A stretch of DNA of 64,000 nt from Symbiodinium natans (taxonomy: Eukaryota; Sar; Dinophyceae; Suessiales; Symbiodiniaceae), in contig CAJNDS010002149.1 in assembly GCA_905221605.1 (NCBI GenBank), forward strand, positions 222,972 to 286,971, read 5' to 3'. Of the stretch, positions 1 through 9,975 are shown piece after piece. Numbering within the stretch: position 1 is the first letter of the stretch; each line of letters starts with the position of its first letter. A program made the translations under genes and the position numbers. The notes below the pieces were generated by a model that did not search any database, was not told where the DNA came from, and saw nothing but the letters and a program-made list of their open reading frames with translations.

Positions 1-273
1 AGTGGACGGGGAAGGCGGTTGAGGCTTTAGGCACTTCAGGGAACTTTGGGGCTTTGGGACCCAATGGAATTCGGGAGGTCAAGGGGTGGTGGGGTTTACA
101 AAGGACTGCACCGTCCCCTCTCTCGCCTGACTGGGGCCGTTCGCGTACGCGGCGAAGACCGACGGGGAGCCTGGGCAGGGCCGACATCCGCCCCCTTCTC
201 GTTTCTACGAAAGGGGAAACATCTTCTTCTTCTTCCTTCCAAGCAGAAGGGGGGGGCAGGAAGGGGGCAATGC

Positions 274-369
274 CAGGGAGCCCATGTTCGCGGGCCCCAC
301 GAGGACCGTATCGGAGACGTGCTTCTCCGTCCAGTTGGGGCCCTTCACGCCCAGCATGTAGTTGATCAC
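274..369 (-). CDS. Putative internal exon, unknown protein
   Basis: A 96-nt open segment bounded by an AG|G acceptor (exon starts at 369) and a GC donor (CTG|GCATTG, exon ends at 274), 32 codons in phase 0 to 0. It reads VINYMLGVKGPNWTEKHVSD and continues with TVLVGPANMGSL. The composition is protein-like and both splice borders follow the AG|G style of the rest of the window. I do not recognise the family. Flanking exons could not be placed. Confidence 0.45.
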
Positions 370-873
370 CTCACCAGGAGAGCGACTCTTTGGAGAAAAG
401 AAGGGGAGATCTCTTTTACTGCGAGAATCTACTGAGAATCTACTGCGCAAAAGCCGAGAAGTTCTTCCCTCCCCCTTCTTCCCCCCGTTCTCTTGCCTGC
501 GCGCCCATCGAGTGGCCGACCAAGGTGACGGGACGCCCTCCTGCGAAGGCGCTCTGACCCGTCAGGAAGTTGTTGGGTCTGTTGAGACGTCCAGAACTTC
601 TCAGGGCGCAACAATTCATGTTGCTCCGAAAAAAAAAACAGGAAGTCTGTGAGGGATATTAGCATCGTCAACTTGTCTTGAGGCCCCGAGCTGGGGATGA
701 AAGGTGCTCAGATGCGTCTGCTCGGGGCTCGAGCTTTCCGCGCGCCTGCGATCCTGACCGCTCGCTCGATGGTCTGCCTCGACTTCACGCAACAGCCACC
801 AGGGCAGCGGAACTCCGTCAGAAAGAGTCAGCACATCACACAACTAGCCCGGATGCCAAAAAGCAACACCAGC
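370..873. other. No supported gene
   Basis: A minus-strand reading frame at 429-671 (peptide with FWTSQQTQQLPDGSERL) is open and faintly protein-like, but no convincing splice borders were found. Otherwise I see nothing definite. Confidence 0.3.
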
Positions 874-953
874 AATTCTACCCCAAAGGGTCCGGAGGGA
901 GCTGAAAAACTGAAATTCTACCCCAGCGGGTCCGGAAGGAGCTGACAAACTGA
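874..953 (+). repeat. Two direct copies of a ~40-bp unit
   Basis: Two adjacent copies (874-912 and 914-953) both begin AATTCTACCCC and both contain GGGTCCGGA followed by GGAGCTGA and AAACTGA. They differ at only a few positions, so this is a recent local duplication. Confidence 0.85.
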
Positions 954-1009
954 GGCTTTTACACTTGCCGGCATTGGACGGCAAGCTGGGACAATCTCCT
1001 TCTCTACAT

Positions 1010-1089
1010 TCTTTACACACACAACCCAGCAAACTCAAACATCTTCGTGGCTTGGGAGTGCTATCCGGAGAGGCAGTCTCCAGGAGGGC
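1010..1089 (-). CDS. Possible exon after a strong polypyrimidine acceptor
   Basis: On the minus strand a T-rich tract ends in TTCACAG|GCC at 1090/1089. The downstream frame reads ALLETASPDSTPKP and stays open for about 26 codons. Only the acceptor is persuasive; the donor is not clear. Unknown protein, low confidence. Confidence 0.3.
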
Positions 1090-1399
1090 CTGTGAACAAA
1101 ATTGAAAGAAAAAACGCATTTAAGCTGATTTAAGCGGATTCAAGTGGATTTATGCGCATTGCCCAGGCACTCGAACTGCGTTTGCAGCTCATCGACGTAA
1201 AGCAGATCTCCCCACCTCACGGCGCTGCCACCCACCCACCCATCCACTCGAATCCCGCCCCCCACGCAAAGCTGAGCAGGAAAGGCAAACGACTGTTTTA
1301 AGTCACCGTTCGGGCGGCGCAGTATCTGTTTATGCCTCTAGATAGATTGGTAGATAGCTAGAAAAGGGCTCATATGCATGTGAACTATTTCGCATTCTA

Positions 1400-1720
1400 G
1401 CTTTTGAGATTTACGTACTCCTTTCACATGATTGCAGGGACTATTCGCACATGTATTTCTCGATATACAATGCTCCATACGTGTGTATATGTATGTCTGT
1501 ACATGTCATATATATATGTATATATATATATATATATGCAGGAAACGATATATATATATATAAAGGTCTATGTATGTTTTTGCGTCTTTATTTGAAGTGA
1601 AGTGAATACTCACATTCATACTCATGTCTGCATGTATGGAATCCTGGTTGTTCTTCTTGCTCTATATATATGTATACATACATACACATACAAAACAGCA
1701 TGCGTGGCACAGCGTATTGC
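1400..1720. repeat. TA/CATA microsatellites
   Basis: Alternating TA runs (about 1509-1537 and 1550-1562) with surrounding ATGTATAT/CATACATA variants. No coding signal. Confidence 0.9.
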
Positions 1721-1868
1721 ATCTAGATGCTAGGAAAACTCATTGACTTTTGTTATGTGGCAAAAGAGTATTGCATCTAGATGCGAAGAGAAAGTTCATG
1801 CTATCCGCCGACCCTGGCGGCGTGTTGGATGGGAAAAGGAGGTGAAAACCTCCCTCTTTCCCTCCTTT

Positions 1869-2038
1869 ACCCCCCCCCCCCCCCCACCCCCCCCCCACCC
1901 CCCCCCCCACCCCTTCCCCTGGCCACCCCGCCTTAGCCCCCCCCCCCCCCACACCCCCCCCCCACACCCCCCCCCCCCCTACCCCCCCCCACCCCCTCCC
2001 CCCCCCGCCATCTTTTTGGCTTGCCCCCTAACCCCCCC
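1869..2038 (+). repeat. Poly-C tract
   Basis: Roughly 170 bases that are almost all C, broken by single A, T or G bases. The minus strand is therefore G-run rich and could form G-quadruplexes. The long Pro-rich translations across it are artefacts of the base run. Confidence 0.9.
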
Positions 2039-2339
2039 GTTTCACAGAACTCTGCCGAGCAGGCTGGGATGATCTTCGAACCATGCGAGCGGGTTTAGAC
2101 CTCTCAACTATGCTCCAGCGGGGTCGGCGGCTTGAGCCGGAGGCTCTTAAATTATAATTAATTCTTGAATTCTTGTCCATAAGTTACTAAAGTAGAACTT
2201 TAGCAACTTCCTCTCAATCTTATTACTCCCTCCCATATTGCTGGAGACCAGTTTATGCATGAAACTGCCGGCCATCTAAGGATACACATCATTTGAGAAA
2301 TGCACATTCGACCGAAAGAAAATTTATGCGTTCAACATG

Positions 2340-3000
2340 GCGAGGTTCTTACCTATATTCGGCCCTCCCAATTGTGGGTTCAAAGTAGCACAAACATCAT
2401 CGCCTGAAGCAAATTCAACCCTAAGTGAATTCTGATATCAACAAGGCCTAAACTTAAACGTAGGTCATTAAGTTCCGCAATAGAACTTGTGGAATCATGA
2501 GCTAGAATAGTTACACCATTAGTCAGCTGCATACCGAAGAAACCCAATGATGTTGTGGATTTGGCTCTCCCCAAGTGGCGATTCACAATCAAGTTCTGCA
2601 CAACTACGATCATCAGGTTCTAATTGGTTCTTAAGTGAGCTATGATAGCAGCTGGCCTGTAACCTAAACATAGGTCGTTCAAATCCGCAGTAGAGCCTAT
2701 TCAATCATGATCTTACATAGCCGGCCTTGTGCTCATATGAATTTCAAAGCATTACTGGGATTTTGCCAGTTGGACTAGAAGTATTAATCTCATGCTCTAT
2801 TCTTCCCAATGGAGGAGTCAACACGAGATTCCACGCAAACAGCATTATCAGGGCTAGTTGTTTCACTACTTGAATTGTGACAACAACTCGCCTTGAACTT
2901 GAACATGCTGTAGATCAAGAAAATCTGCAATATTACGTATAGAAGCATGCTCTTACAATACATTTAGTAATTCCAGTAGTTTACTTACTTCTTCTATGAT
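2340..3000 (+). repeat. Degenerate ~220-bp tandem repeat, about three copies
   Basis: The motif GGCCT..AACTTAAACGTAGGTC at about 2442 recurs diverged at about 2652 (CCTAAACATAGGTCGTTC) and about 2892 (CTTGAACTTGAACATGC). Each is followed by a TCCGCAAT/TCCGCAGT/TCTGCAAT block and then a GAATCATGA/CAATCATGA/GAAGCATGC block. Upstream blocks (CTCCCAATTGTGGG, CTCCCCAAGTGGCG, TTCCCAATGGAGG) keep the same spacing. This is an old, decayed tandem repeat. The minus-strand open frame at 2380-2613 lies inside it and is not taken as a gene. Confidence 0.6.
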
Positions 3001-5160
3001 CAATAAGTACAAAGGCTGCACTTTACTATTCCTACAAAACATAAAAACCCAAATAGTCCAAAATTCAATTATTGGCTAAGTATGATTACCTCGCCGAAGA
3101 AAACAACTTTGCTATTGATTAACAAAACCGGGGGTCAGTTATGCAGTATGTACATGAGTTACAGTATTGAACTGCCGTTTAGTGTGTTTTCGTAACATTT
3201 AGAGTGCAGATGGCGATGCTAGCTTTCCACTTTGAGCACTGAAACTCATTTGGCGCAATTTTCAATATTACGTCCAGCTAGGTCAATCAAATTGTTCTCA
3301 TTGCTGACGTGCTTGGGGGGGGGGGGGTGACATGTAAGACATGTATCTGCACAATCAACCCCTGAATAGGTTAGCCTCAACGCGCGTAGTGGTGAAGCTA
3401 GTAAAGTGGCGGAAAGCAATATTCTGAGTGAGGCTATGATGTCAATGATTATACACATGTCTGGTGTGGAAAGCAAATACAAGACTCAGACTCATGAACC
3501 CATACTTCTCCATAATACCAACACTGATGGTTCCCCCAAGTGAAACATGTAAATAACTTCCTTCATTTGACTAAAATGACGGAGATGAACTATATCACTG
3601 AGGTGTGAAACCTTTACAGTGTTTAGTTACCAACCATATGGAGAAGGAATGAAGGACACTTACTGGGACAACCGATGCACCAAACGAACTTCGGCGCTCG
3701 AGACGGTGAACTTGTAAAGCGAATACAACAAACAACAAGCAAGATGTTGCGTGCTTGCAAGGGCTCTGGGCGAGCATACACTGTAGAAGGAAGAGGATTG
3801 TAGATACTTTGGGCTGTTGGTGATTCATAGTTCGTGAGATGCCGATTGCAAGACGGAAGGGGATTGTAGATACTTTGCTGTTGCATTTCGGGTTTTGTGC
3901 GATACAGGCTTGGATGCGACTGTTTTGGGTTGTGGGTTTGTTGTGAAATCTCGGAGATACCTATTTTAGGAAGGCAGGTGATTGAAAAGTTCCATGGGGG
4001 CAGGGGTAGTGCGGAGAGGGGGGGGGGGGGGGGGGCTCATGCTCATAGATTTCGTTTCTTGCCACACATTCCATTCTTGAATACGATTCTACAGCTTATG
4101 GTTTTGCGACATTAAATTGCATGTTTATGCATAAAAAGACTTGCAAATGTGTAATTTATATGAAAAATATGAATATGTTTTTTTCTTCACATTTACATAT
4201 AACTTTCTTTGTATGTGCGTCTGTATATCTAGACAGTTCAATATCTACAGTTCATATATTCGCACAGTTACATTTGTAAATGCGAACATGTTCCTTGTGT
4301 TTCCATACATCTTTTTAGCATACGTATATGTACATATACATATACATATGCATACACACCTACATATTTATATATAGATTGATCTATTTATGTATATATG
4401 CATTTATTTATTTCGCTATTTATTTATTCATTTATGCTTATATTTATTTGCTATATAGCTACCCCCCCGCCCAAAAAAAAAAAAAAAAAGATCCAGGTTT
4501 TTATGTCTTCTGTATGAGTAATAACAAGAATAGGGTTTGGGGTCTAGGGTTGAGGGTCTAGGGTTTAGGGGTTCGGGTTTAGGCCCATCTAGCAGCAGGA
4601 GAGCAGTGCGTGAGCGTAATGTCTTCGAGGTGTGGCCTCTGATAAAGTTCTAATCCATTAAGTTGAATTACAAACGAAGCTCGGATGAGGATTTCTCAGG
4701 GTGTGGCCTTAGAATTTAAGATTCCAAAAAAAATTCTTTACGAATAGGGGACAGAGGAGGAATTGATACGGCGTGGTCTTTAACATACGGTTAAACAGAT
4801 GTAATTCCCATACAAAAAATGTCTTGGGATATGGCCAGTTCATGTACTTGTGAAAATTCGATTGACTCACGAACGAAGCCCGGCCATGACCTTTAAATGT
4901 GAAACTCAAATAGTACGGACTTGATACCTAGTTGCTTTGGACTGTGGGAAACATGAAGTGTGGTGAGCGGGATAGGATATTTGCTCACAGCATTTTTCAC
5001 GTCCCCCACACTTACTATAAATGACTTTTTGCATCACCCTATGCGCTCGAATACTTCCTAGTCTCATGATTCGAGACGTGCCATCGGATTTACAATACAT
5101 TTACCCTATATACATACATGCTCTGAGTACTTGTACTGTGTTCTCTCTGCATTTCCACAG
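3001..5160. other. Gene-free AT-rich DNA with simple repeats
   Basis: No exon is supported. It holds a G run near 3316-3327, a G run near 4019-4034, TA/CATA tracts near 4250-4450, an A run at 4475-4489, and GGGTTTAGGG-like heptamers at 4529-4583. A decayed direct repeat (GTGTGGCC ... ACAAACGAAGCTCGG at 4630-4687, GATATGGCC ... ACGAACGAAGCCCGG at 4829-4884) is also present. Confidence 0.6.
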
Positions 5161-5710
5161 GAGGCAAGCCCTACAAACATAGGCATAACCCTATGGGATT
5201 TAAGGTTTAGATAGGCAATGCTTGAATATCGGCTTAACACCCTTGAACCTTTTAGAGCCCTACAGGGTTTTCGGGTTCTGAACCTACAGGGTTTAGGGTC
5301 AACGTGTAAATGCCCAAGCCTTAAACACTTCGGGTTTAAACTCTATGGCCTTAGGTTTGACTGCTTAATCTGAAACCCTTAGCCTCTCAACCTTAACCCC
5401 CTTAACCCCAGGGCTTTAAGGTTAAGGGTGTAGGTTTACTTGCCGGCTTAGTTTTAAATGCCTAAACCTTAAACCCTAAACCTTTAAACCTTCAGGTTTA
5501 AGGGGTTATGGTTAAGGACATAAGTCGAATAGCTTAACCTTGAAACCCTATGTATGATTAAAAGGTTTAGGGTTTAAGGTCTGAGCCTCAACCCTATAGG
5601 CAAAAAGGCTTAGGGATTATAGCCTTAAACCCTATAGAGTTCCGGGCCTTCTCTTTCGAACCCTAATCCCTTAACCGATAAGGTTTTAAAGATAAGCCTT
5701 GAACAAGCCC
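5160..5710. repeat. Degenerate telomere-like heptamer region
   Basis: Dense AAACCCTA, CCTTAAACC and GGTTTAGGG variants in both orientations over about 550 bp. It resembles decayed TTTAGGG/CCCTAAA repeats rather than a functional telomere end, since copies are irregular and orientation flips. Confidence 0.7.
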
Positions 5711-5809
5711 TTACAAGACAACCAGAGAGCGCAGCGGAGCGGAGCAGAGAGGAGGGGGAGCGAGGGGGAGCGAGGGGCAATCCTTTTTGCTGTCTTGGTT
5801 CAAAGATTG

Positions 5810-6365
5810 AAGGCTACCTCGTATTGAAACCCTTATTGAAATATCAAATTTCAATAAGGGTGGAACTAAGAACTAAGAACTAAGAACTAAGAACTAAGAA
5901 CTAAGAACTAAGAACTAAGAACTAAGAACTAAGAACTAAGAACTAAGAACTACAGACACTCTGGGTCTGGATGCTTAGTTCCTGGGTTACCTCTTATTGA
6001 AACCCCTATTGAAATATTGACTTTCAATAAGGGTCGGCATTTTTGAAGCCCTTATTGAGTCTTTGAACTTCAATAAGGGTGGAACTAAGAACCAAGAACT
6101 AAGATTCTCAGAGACTCTGGGTCTGGATTCTTAGTTCCAGGTTACCTCTTCTTGAAGCCCTTATTGAAATATTGAATTTCAATAAGGGCGGTACCAGGAA
6201 CTAAGAACTCGGATCAGGAGTCCCTGGCAATCTTAGTTCTTAGTTCTTAGTTCCGCCCTTATTGAATTAAGGGTGGTCATTAATACCACCCTTATTGAAA
6301 TTCAATATTTCAATAAGGGTTTCAAGAATGCTGACCCTTATTGAAATTCAATATTTCAAAAAAAT
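5810..6365. repeat. Composite repeat: 13-bp-arm hairpins plus CTTAGTT heptamers
   Basis: At least five near-perfect inverted repeats built on CCCTTATTGAAAT ... ATTTCAATAAGGG (first at about 5828-5858, 5-nt loop; others near 6003, 6048, 6155 and 6284). Each is set in a larger tandem unit that also holds ACTCTGGGTCTGGAT, TCTTAGTTCC and GTTACCTCTTATTGAA. Unit starts at about 5810, 5988 and 6142 give periods near 178 and 154 bp. The right end (6225-6345) carries the elements in reverse orientation. Confidence 0.85.
5869..5951 (+). repeat. Perfect (AACTAAG)n heptamer array, ~11-12 copies
   Basis: Exact tandem AACTAAG units directly after the first hairpin. The reverse complement CTTAGTT has the same length as the telomere-type TTTAGGG heptamer. 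Short two- to three-copy versions flank the other hairpins (about 6082 and 6233-6252). Confidence 0.95.
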
Positions 6366-6517
6366 AACAATAGAAACACATAGATTTAGCACACATAGAT
6401 TTAACAAAAAACAAAAAGGAAAACATACAACAGAAGAGAAAACTTAACAAAGACGTAAAACGAAGCGCAAAAGTATGGATCTTTGGGGGGGCTACCATTG
6501 ATTTTTGCATTGTTTTG

Positions 6518-6660
6518 TTTCGTTGTTATATATATATATATATATATATTTCTATATGTGTATATATATATGTGTGTTTTTTTATGTATAAGTCTATGTG
6601 TGTGTGTATATATATATATGCTACCTCCCCCCCCCCCCCCCCTCCCAAACCCCACGTCTA
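6518..6660. repeat. TA/TG microsatellite and C run
   Basis: TA runs at about 6528-6549, 6562-6571 and 6606-6618, TG runs, and a C run near 6627-6641. Confidence 0.9.
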
Positions 6661-6769
6661 AGAAGCAAATCAGCGAGCATCGATGTTTCATATGACAGGC
6701 TTCAACATGGTGCCTCTTCAAGGCTATGACGCCGTTGGAAGACAAATGTGTCTCCTGCCAGTAGAGCAT

Positions 6770-7730
6770 CTTCATTACCATGCCTTGGGCAGTTCTATAT
6801 ATCCGTGTCGTCCTCTTGGAGGATTCAACATGATGAACCTCTTGGGCGCTAATCAAGCTTGAAACTAAGCCTTAACCTTTAAACCCTATAGGGCTAAGGT
6901 TGAAAGGTTAATGGTTCAAGATTAAGGTATTTAAACCCAAGCCCATAGAGTTTAAACCTTAAGGGTTTAAGGTTAGGGCATTCATTACTATGCCTTTGGC
7001 AGTGCTAGCTAGTCGTGTCGTCCTCTTGGAATGAATCTCTTGGGCACGAATCAAGCTTGAAACTAAGCCTTAACCTTTCAACCCTACAGGGTTAAGGTTT
7101 CAAGGTTTATGGTTCAAGATTAATGCATTTCAGCCTAAGTCCATAGAGTTTAAACCTTCAGGGTTTAAGGATTAAGCATTTCAACCTAAACCCTAAACCC
7201 TGTAAGGTTAGAACCCTAAACCCTATAGTGTACTAAAAGGTTCCGAGGTCTTCAACCTATAGGCCCTGAAAGTAGAAAGTTTTGTTTACAGGTGTACTGT
7301 CTAAGGATTCTGAATCCTGAAAGCCTATAGGATTTCGGGTTTAGCCTTAAAACCCGACACCTTCAAATTAAACCTAAACCCTTGACCTTTAAGCCCTGTA
7401 GGGTAAAGGCTTAAAGACTTAGGGTTTAAGATGTAAGGATCTAAACCTAAGACGAAGATTAAACACAAACCCTGAACTTTTAAACCCTGCAGGTTTAAGG
7501 TTTAGGCAGTGAAACTTAAGCCGGAAATTCAACCTAAGCCTTAACCTTTAAACCCTCTTGGGTTAAGGTTTAAAGGTTGATGGTTCAAGATTAATGCATT
7601 TAAGCCTAAGCCCATAGTTTAAGGTTTAGGCATTTCAACCTAAACCCTAAACCCTTTAGGGTTAGAACCCTAAAACCTATGGTGTTCTAAAAGGTTCCAA
7701 GGTCCTAAGCCTAAACGTGGGGTTTTTGGG
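6770..7730 (+). repeat. ~200-bp tandem repeat with telomere-like heptamers
   Basis: Two clear copies begin with ATTACCATGCCTTGGGCAG (about 6773) and ATTACTATGCCTTTGGCAG (about 6984). Both contain GTGTCGTCCTCTTGGA, ATCAAGCTTGAAACTAAGCC and CATAGAGTTTAAACCTT. A third, partial copy lies at about 7531-7640, and a separate AGAACCCTAAA..TAAAAGGTTCC block is duplicated at about 7208 and 7660. The units are full of CCCTAAA/TTTAGGG-like heptamers. Confidence 0.8.
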
Positions 7731-7849
7731 GGTACCATGTATGTATCATGTATGTTTTCTTACGCAATTTTTGGATAAGTACAAGCGCATATTGATGTGT
7801 TGCAAACTTCTGTGTTTTATCTGCATTTATTTGTTCTATTGTGATACTT

Positions 7850-8340
7850 CCATGCAGCTGATGGATTTTGCACAGAGGTGTTGAAGGTACAGGCAGGCTA
7901 CCGCAACCCAAGGGTCATCCATAAGCCCAGTGAACTCTAAACCTGAGGAAGACCTCTGGTTTAGGGCCTGTAGCCTTGAGGGAGCTACACCGACCCTGGC
8001 CTCCGCCAGTCGTAGTTGAAGGCCATGCAGTTGTAATTCGGAGACAAATGCTCGATAAGGGTGTGCCAAAGGTACCTCATGAGGAGGCTCGTGCGCAGGC
8101 CTTCACCAAAGAAGTTGCGCTTGCGCAGTCGCAGGAAAGCAAGTCTGGGGCACCGCTTTGTCGACCAAACTGAAGGTCCAGGTTCCTACCATTTCCGGCC
8201 AAACCTGAAGCCCGTTCGTGGATTCTAGGAGCTCCTGAGAAGCCCAACAGCACACCAGGGCACACCGGCGTGACGGAAGACTCGGGCCCCGGATTCAGCG
8301 TCCGAATGCCATCCAGGCCCAGCACCGGGCCGACGTCCAC
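7850..8340. other. Coding-like stretch, strand unresolved
   Basis: Both strands show long open, protein-like frames: plus 7976-8173 (EGHAVVIRRQMLDKGVPKVP) and minus 8077-8340 and 7836-8069 (VSELQLHGLQLRLAEARVGV). GC content is higher than the repeat block to the left. It could be a decayed gene or several exons. I cannot pick a strand or function. Confidence 0.25.
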
Positions 8341-8400
8341 GTTGGTGTACCTTAGGGCTTAGGCAGTTTAGCGTTTGAAGGGAGGGGGCTTCGTAACAAC

Positions 8401-8450
8401 TGAGGCCTAGCGGCCTAGCGGCCTAGCGGCGGCCTAGCGGCCTAGCGGCA
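8401..8450 (+). repeat. GGCCTAGC minisatellite
   Basis: Five to six copies of a GGCCTAGC/CTAGCGGC unit in 50 bp. Confidence 0.9.
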
Positions 8451-9690
8451 GCACACACTCCAAAGCACGGGGCATTGCAGGCAAGCAAAAAGCGCGAGAG
8501 AGCCCCGGCACCCCCCCTCCCCCCCGGCTCCAATCTCTTCTCCCGGCCAAGGCGCCCACAGCTGGTCGAGACCTGGGCATCGGTATTGTCTAGCTTTTTA
8601 GGTTTGGGATGCTTGTGGGGCTTTCTGTCTTGTTTGCGGGTTGAAGCGTTTACGCTGTTGAGGGTTTATAGGGCTATTTTACAAAAAGGGAAAGGAGACC
8701 TTGCAGATCCCAAGTGCGGTCTCCAATCCATCCCGGCTCGTCGCTTCCTCCAGCTTCAAGCCCAGGCACTTCCTCTCAGGGTGGGGGGGGCTTAGGAGCT
8801 TGGGAGTCTAGGGATTGAGGTCGTAAAAAAGGTCCCTGAAGACGGAGGAAGAGAAAAAAAACAAAAGAAACAGACCGACCTTGGCTCAAGTTGAAGGCAG
8901 AGGCAAGGAGTCGTGGGGGCCTAAGGCACCTTCCCTTTCCCCTTAAGCCCGGTTTCAAGTGATTCCAGAACCATCCGAGGCACATGATGTGGGGTCTCTT
9001 CAGGAGCTCCGCGATGCTAACAAACCTGGGATCCCAGAAGAGCCCCCTGGTACCCGTTGATTCATCTACCCGAATCTACTCTCTATTTCATGAAGATCCA
9101 CATCACAGTTTGAGGCCTCAAGATCTATTCGAGTCTGCTACTTAATGAGGGGGGAGGAGCTGAGCAGCTGGCTCTTTGGGAGGCTTGCGAGCTTTAGCTT
9201 CTCGCAGACCCCAACAGCCGCAAAACTAGTGTCGCGCTGCTAGGCTCTCATTTAGAGGCTTGAGGCCCACAGACTCTGAGCCGCTCTTGCCGGTTTATCA
9301 AAGCAGGTTCAACTTGGGAACCACAGAATATCGCAAAGTCGAAAGTCTTCTTAGGGCGGCCGAAGCAGCACGATCCGCGGGTGCTCAACCTCAGTAAAGG
9401 CAGAGATTTCGGAGATGAGGGGGACGGTAAGGGTGGCTAAAGAAGAATCAAGAAGAGCTTGTTGATGCGCTTAGTGGGACTTCATGGGCCGAACACGACC
9501 TTTTTTGTCACACTCTTCCACGGCTCCTCTGGAAGTCGCAGCGAAGGTGTTCTTCGCCCTGCGACTGTGACGATGTCTTGTTCCAGGGCTACCCAGGTAC
9601 CTAGTGAATGCTGCTTAATCCTGTCGAATGCAGTGAGACAAGGTGAGATCGCGTCACACGCCCGGCGCGTCCTGCCAGATGACATCTACA
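8451..9690. other. No well-supported gene
   Basis: Minus 9482-9611 is open in two frames after an AG|G acceptor (CACTAG|GTACC), one reading TWVALEQDIVTVAGRRTPSL. It may be a 3' exon of the secreted protein model just upstream on the same strand. The plus strand at 8881-8890 holds TTGGCTCAAG, the last ten bases of the dinoflagellate spliced leader, which may be chance. Confidence 0.3.
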
Positions 9691-9975
9691 TCAGGGTACC
9701 ACCGTGGCCCAGGTGGAGGTTGTGGTCGTGGCAGTCGTGTTGGTTGTGATTGTCGCATTTGGATCATTTGGGCAACACCATGGGGCCCACCCCCGGGATG
9801 GAGCACCCGAGCAGCTCATCGTACAATCACGTGGCGAACTTGCTGGGCAAATGCACCACAACACGCCGTCGTGCCAGAAGGTGTCCCCTCTCTCAATCTC
9901 CTCGGCACAGCCCTTCAGACTAAGCAGCAGGGCCGCAGCGGCTGCGACCAGGACTTCCACAACCCTCCATCTCAT
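9691..9975 (-). CDS. Putative secreted Cys-rich protein (first exon or short gene)
   Basis: An ATG at 9975 opens a 94-codon frame ending TGA at 9691. The first 24 residues form a textbook signal peptide: basic start MRWR, then a run of A/L (VAAAAALLLSL), then a small-residue GCAEE region suited to cleavage. The mature part has clustered cysteines (LWCICP, RDCTMSC, WCCPN) and ends in a Thr-rich stretch (TTNTTATTTTST) suited to O-glycosylation. The start is the first ATG before the hydrophobic core. The frame may continue past a GT donor near 9703 (ACG|GTGGTA). Family not recognised; secretion is inferred from sequence character only. Confidence 0.55.
   Translation of the reverse strand: MRWRVVEVLVAAAAALLLSLKGCAEEIERGDTFWHDGVLWCICPASSPRDCTMSCSGAPSRGWAPWCCPNDPNATITTNTTATTTTSTWATVVP

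Noticed and set aside
2012-2032. GCCATCTTTTTGGCTTGCC, similar to the dinoflagellate spliced leader
   Set aside because: Needs an insertion and several mismatches; next to a poly-C tract; not convincing.
1743-2072. 109-codon Pro-rich plus frame
   Set aside because: Produced by the poly-C tract.
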